Source: Firmicutes bacterium UBA2530
Lineage (GTDB): Bacteria; Bacillota; Clostridia; Tissierellales; Sedimentibacteraceae
Direction of reading: 5' to 3'
Length of the DNA stretch: 13,863 bases
NCBI GenBank assembly: GCA_002340985.1
Contig: DDNC01000024.1
Location: 1,563 to 15,425 of the forward strand
Shown: positions 13,657-13,863 of the stretch, piece after piece
How the letters are laid out: each line of letters begins with the position of its first letter
Position numbering within the stretch: position 1 is the stretch's first letter
Notes under the pieces: model-generated
Told to the model about the DNA's origin: nothing
What the model saw: the letters and a program-made list of their open reading frames with translations, nothing else
Database searches by the model: none
Position numbers and translations under genes: made by a program

Positions 13657-13863
13657 ATTTCTTAAAATAATCCACTATTCCGTAGGCAATTTTTTCCGCC
13701 ATTATGTCCTGGAAGCTTCCTATGTGGATGTTCATTTCTTCCTGTGGGTTTGACATGAATCCTATTTCTATGAGAGCCGCTGGAGTCGATGTTTCACGAA
13801 GTACCTCGTAGTTTCTGTCTAAAATACCGTCTCTATACACACCGTTTACGGTTATTGCGTTCA
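13655..13863 (-). CDS. N-acetylmuramoyl-L-alanine amidase (Amidase_3), C-terminal part
   Basis: Only the last 69 codons or so are in the window; the reading frame stays open to the edge, so the gene is 5'-truncated by the window and not broken. Readable from the edge are NAITVNGVYRDGI, NYEVLRETSTPAALIEIGFM and SNPQEE, the conserved end of zinc-dependent cell-wall amidases (LytC/CwlD type). The Glu in LIEIGF corresponds to the catalytic glutamate of the family. The enzyme cuts the bond between N-acetylmuramic acid and L-alanine in peptidoglycan. The zinc ligands and any signal peptide or wall-binding domains would lie outside. A CwlD-like spore-cortex enzyme or an autolysin cannot be distinguished from this fragment. 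Confidence 0.9.
   Translation of the reverse strand, partial: NAITVNGVYRDGILDRNYEVLRETSTPAALIEIGFMSNPQEEMNIHIGSFQDIMAEKIAYGIVDYFKK

Noticed and set aside
13655..13863. Amidase fragment as a pseudogene
   Set aside because: The frame is open to the window edge and the conserved C-terminal motif is intact, so truncation is due to the window.
1..13863. CRISPR array, insertion sequence, tRNA or rRNA, prophage or defence island
   Set aside because: No regularly spaced repeats, transposase, integrase, RNA-gene-like sequence or phage protein was seen; gene content is chromosomal core plus a surface-protein locus.

Overview
The window looks like chromosomal DNA of a low-GC, endospore-forming, probably anaerobic member of the Bacillota (Clostridia or Tissierellia). 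The evidence is the spoIIGA-sigE-sigG-YlmC/YmxH sporulation block, an LPxTG surface protein beside a class D-type sortase, a rubredoxin-coupled NADH oxidoreductase typical of strict anaerobes, AT-rich spacers and strong purine-rich ribosome binding sites. Genus is not certain from this sequence alone.

Layout. (1) 1-3660, cell surface: a 907-residue secreted, wall-anchored protein (signal peptide, very acidic stalk, von Willebrand A domain, two DUF11/DUF7507-like repeats, LPDTG sorting signal), a terminator, then a sortase that is probably dedicated to it. (2) 3743-5209, redox: a single-chain fusion of two nearly identical rubredoxin domains with an NADH:rubredoxin oxidoreductase-type flavoprotein, closed by a terminator. 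(3) 5276-8161, sporulation: a Spo0A-type promoter, spoIIGA (the protease that activates pro-SigE), sigE, sigG, a terminator, and a small YlmC/YmxH-family gene starting at TTG. (4) 8234-9400 on the minus strand: dxr of the MEP isoprenoid pathway, standing alone. (5) 9588-13613: a tight operon thrC-thrB-ACT-domain gene-patatin-like phospholipase, transcribed divergently from dxr. (6) 13655-13863, minus strand: the C-terminal end of an N-acetylmuramoyl-L-alanine amidase cut by the window edge.

How genes work together. SpoIIGA processes pro-SigE in the mother cell, and SigG acts later in the forespore. ThrB and ThrC perform the last two steps from homoserine to threonine, while homoserine dehydrogenase is not in the window. 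The sortase most likely attaches the neighbouring LPDTG protein to peptidoglycan. The convergent gene pairs are separated by symmetric hairpins able to terminate transcription from both sides.

Most of the window is recognisable housekeeping or sporulation DNA, and I do not see a clear unknown multi-gene system. The points most worth a second look are the tandem rubredoxin fusion (protein almost unchanged while synonymous codons are scrambled), the Lys/Arg-free 125-residue stalk and Tyr-rich insert of the VWA surface protein with its neighbouring sortase, the duplicated ribosome-binding-site unit before sigG, the spoIIGA promoter with long spacer and Spo0A-box-like sequence, and the patatin gene attached to the threonine operon. 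No gap without a gene exceeds 300 bases; the longest is the 187-base dxr/thrC divergent region.
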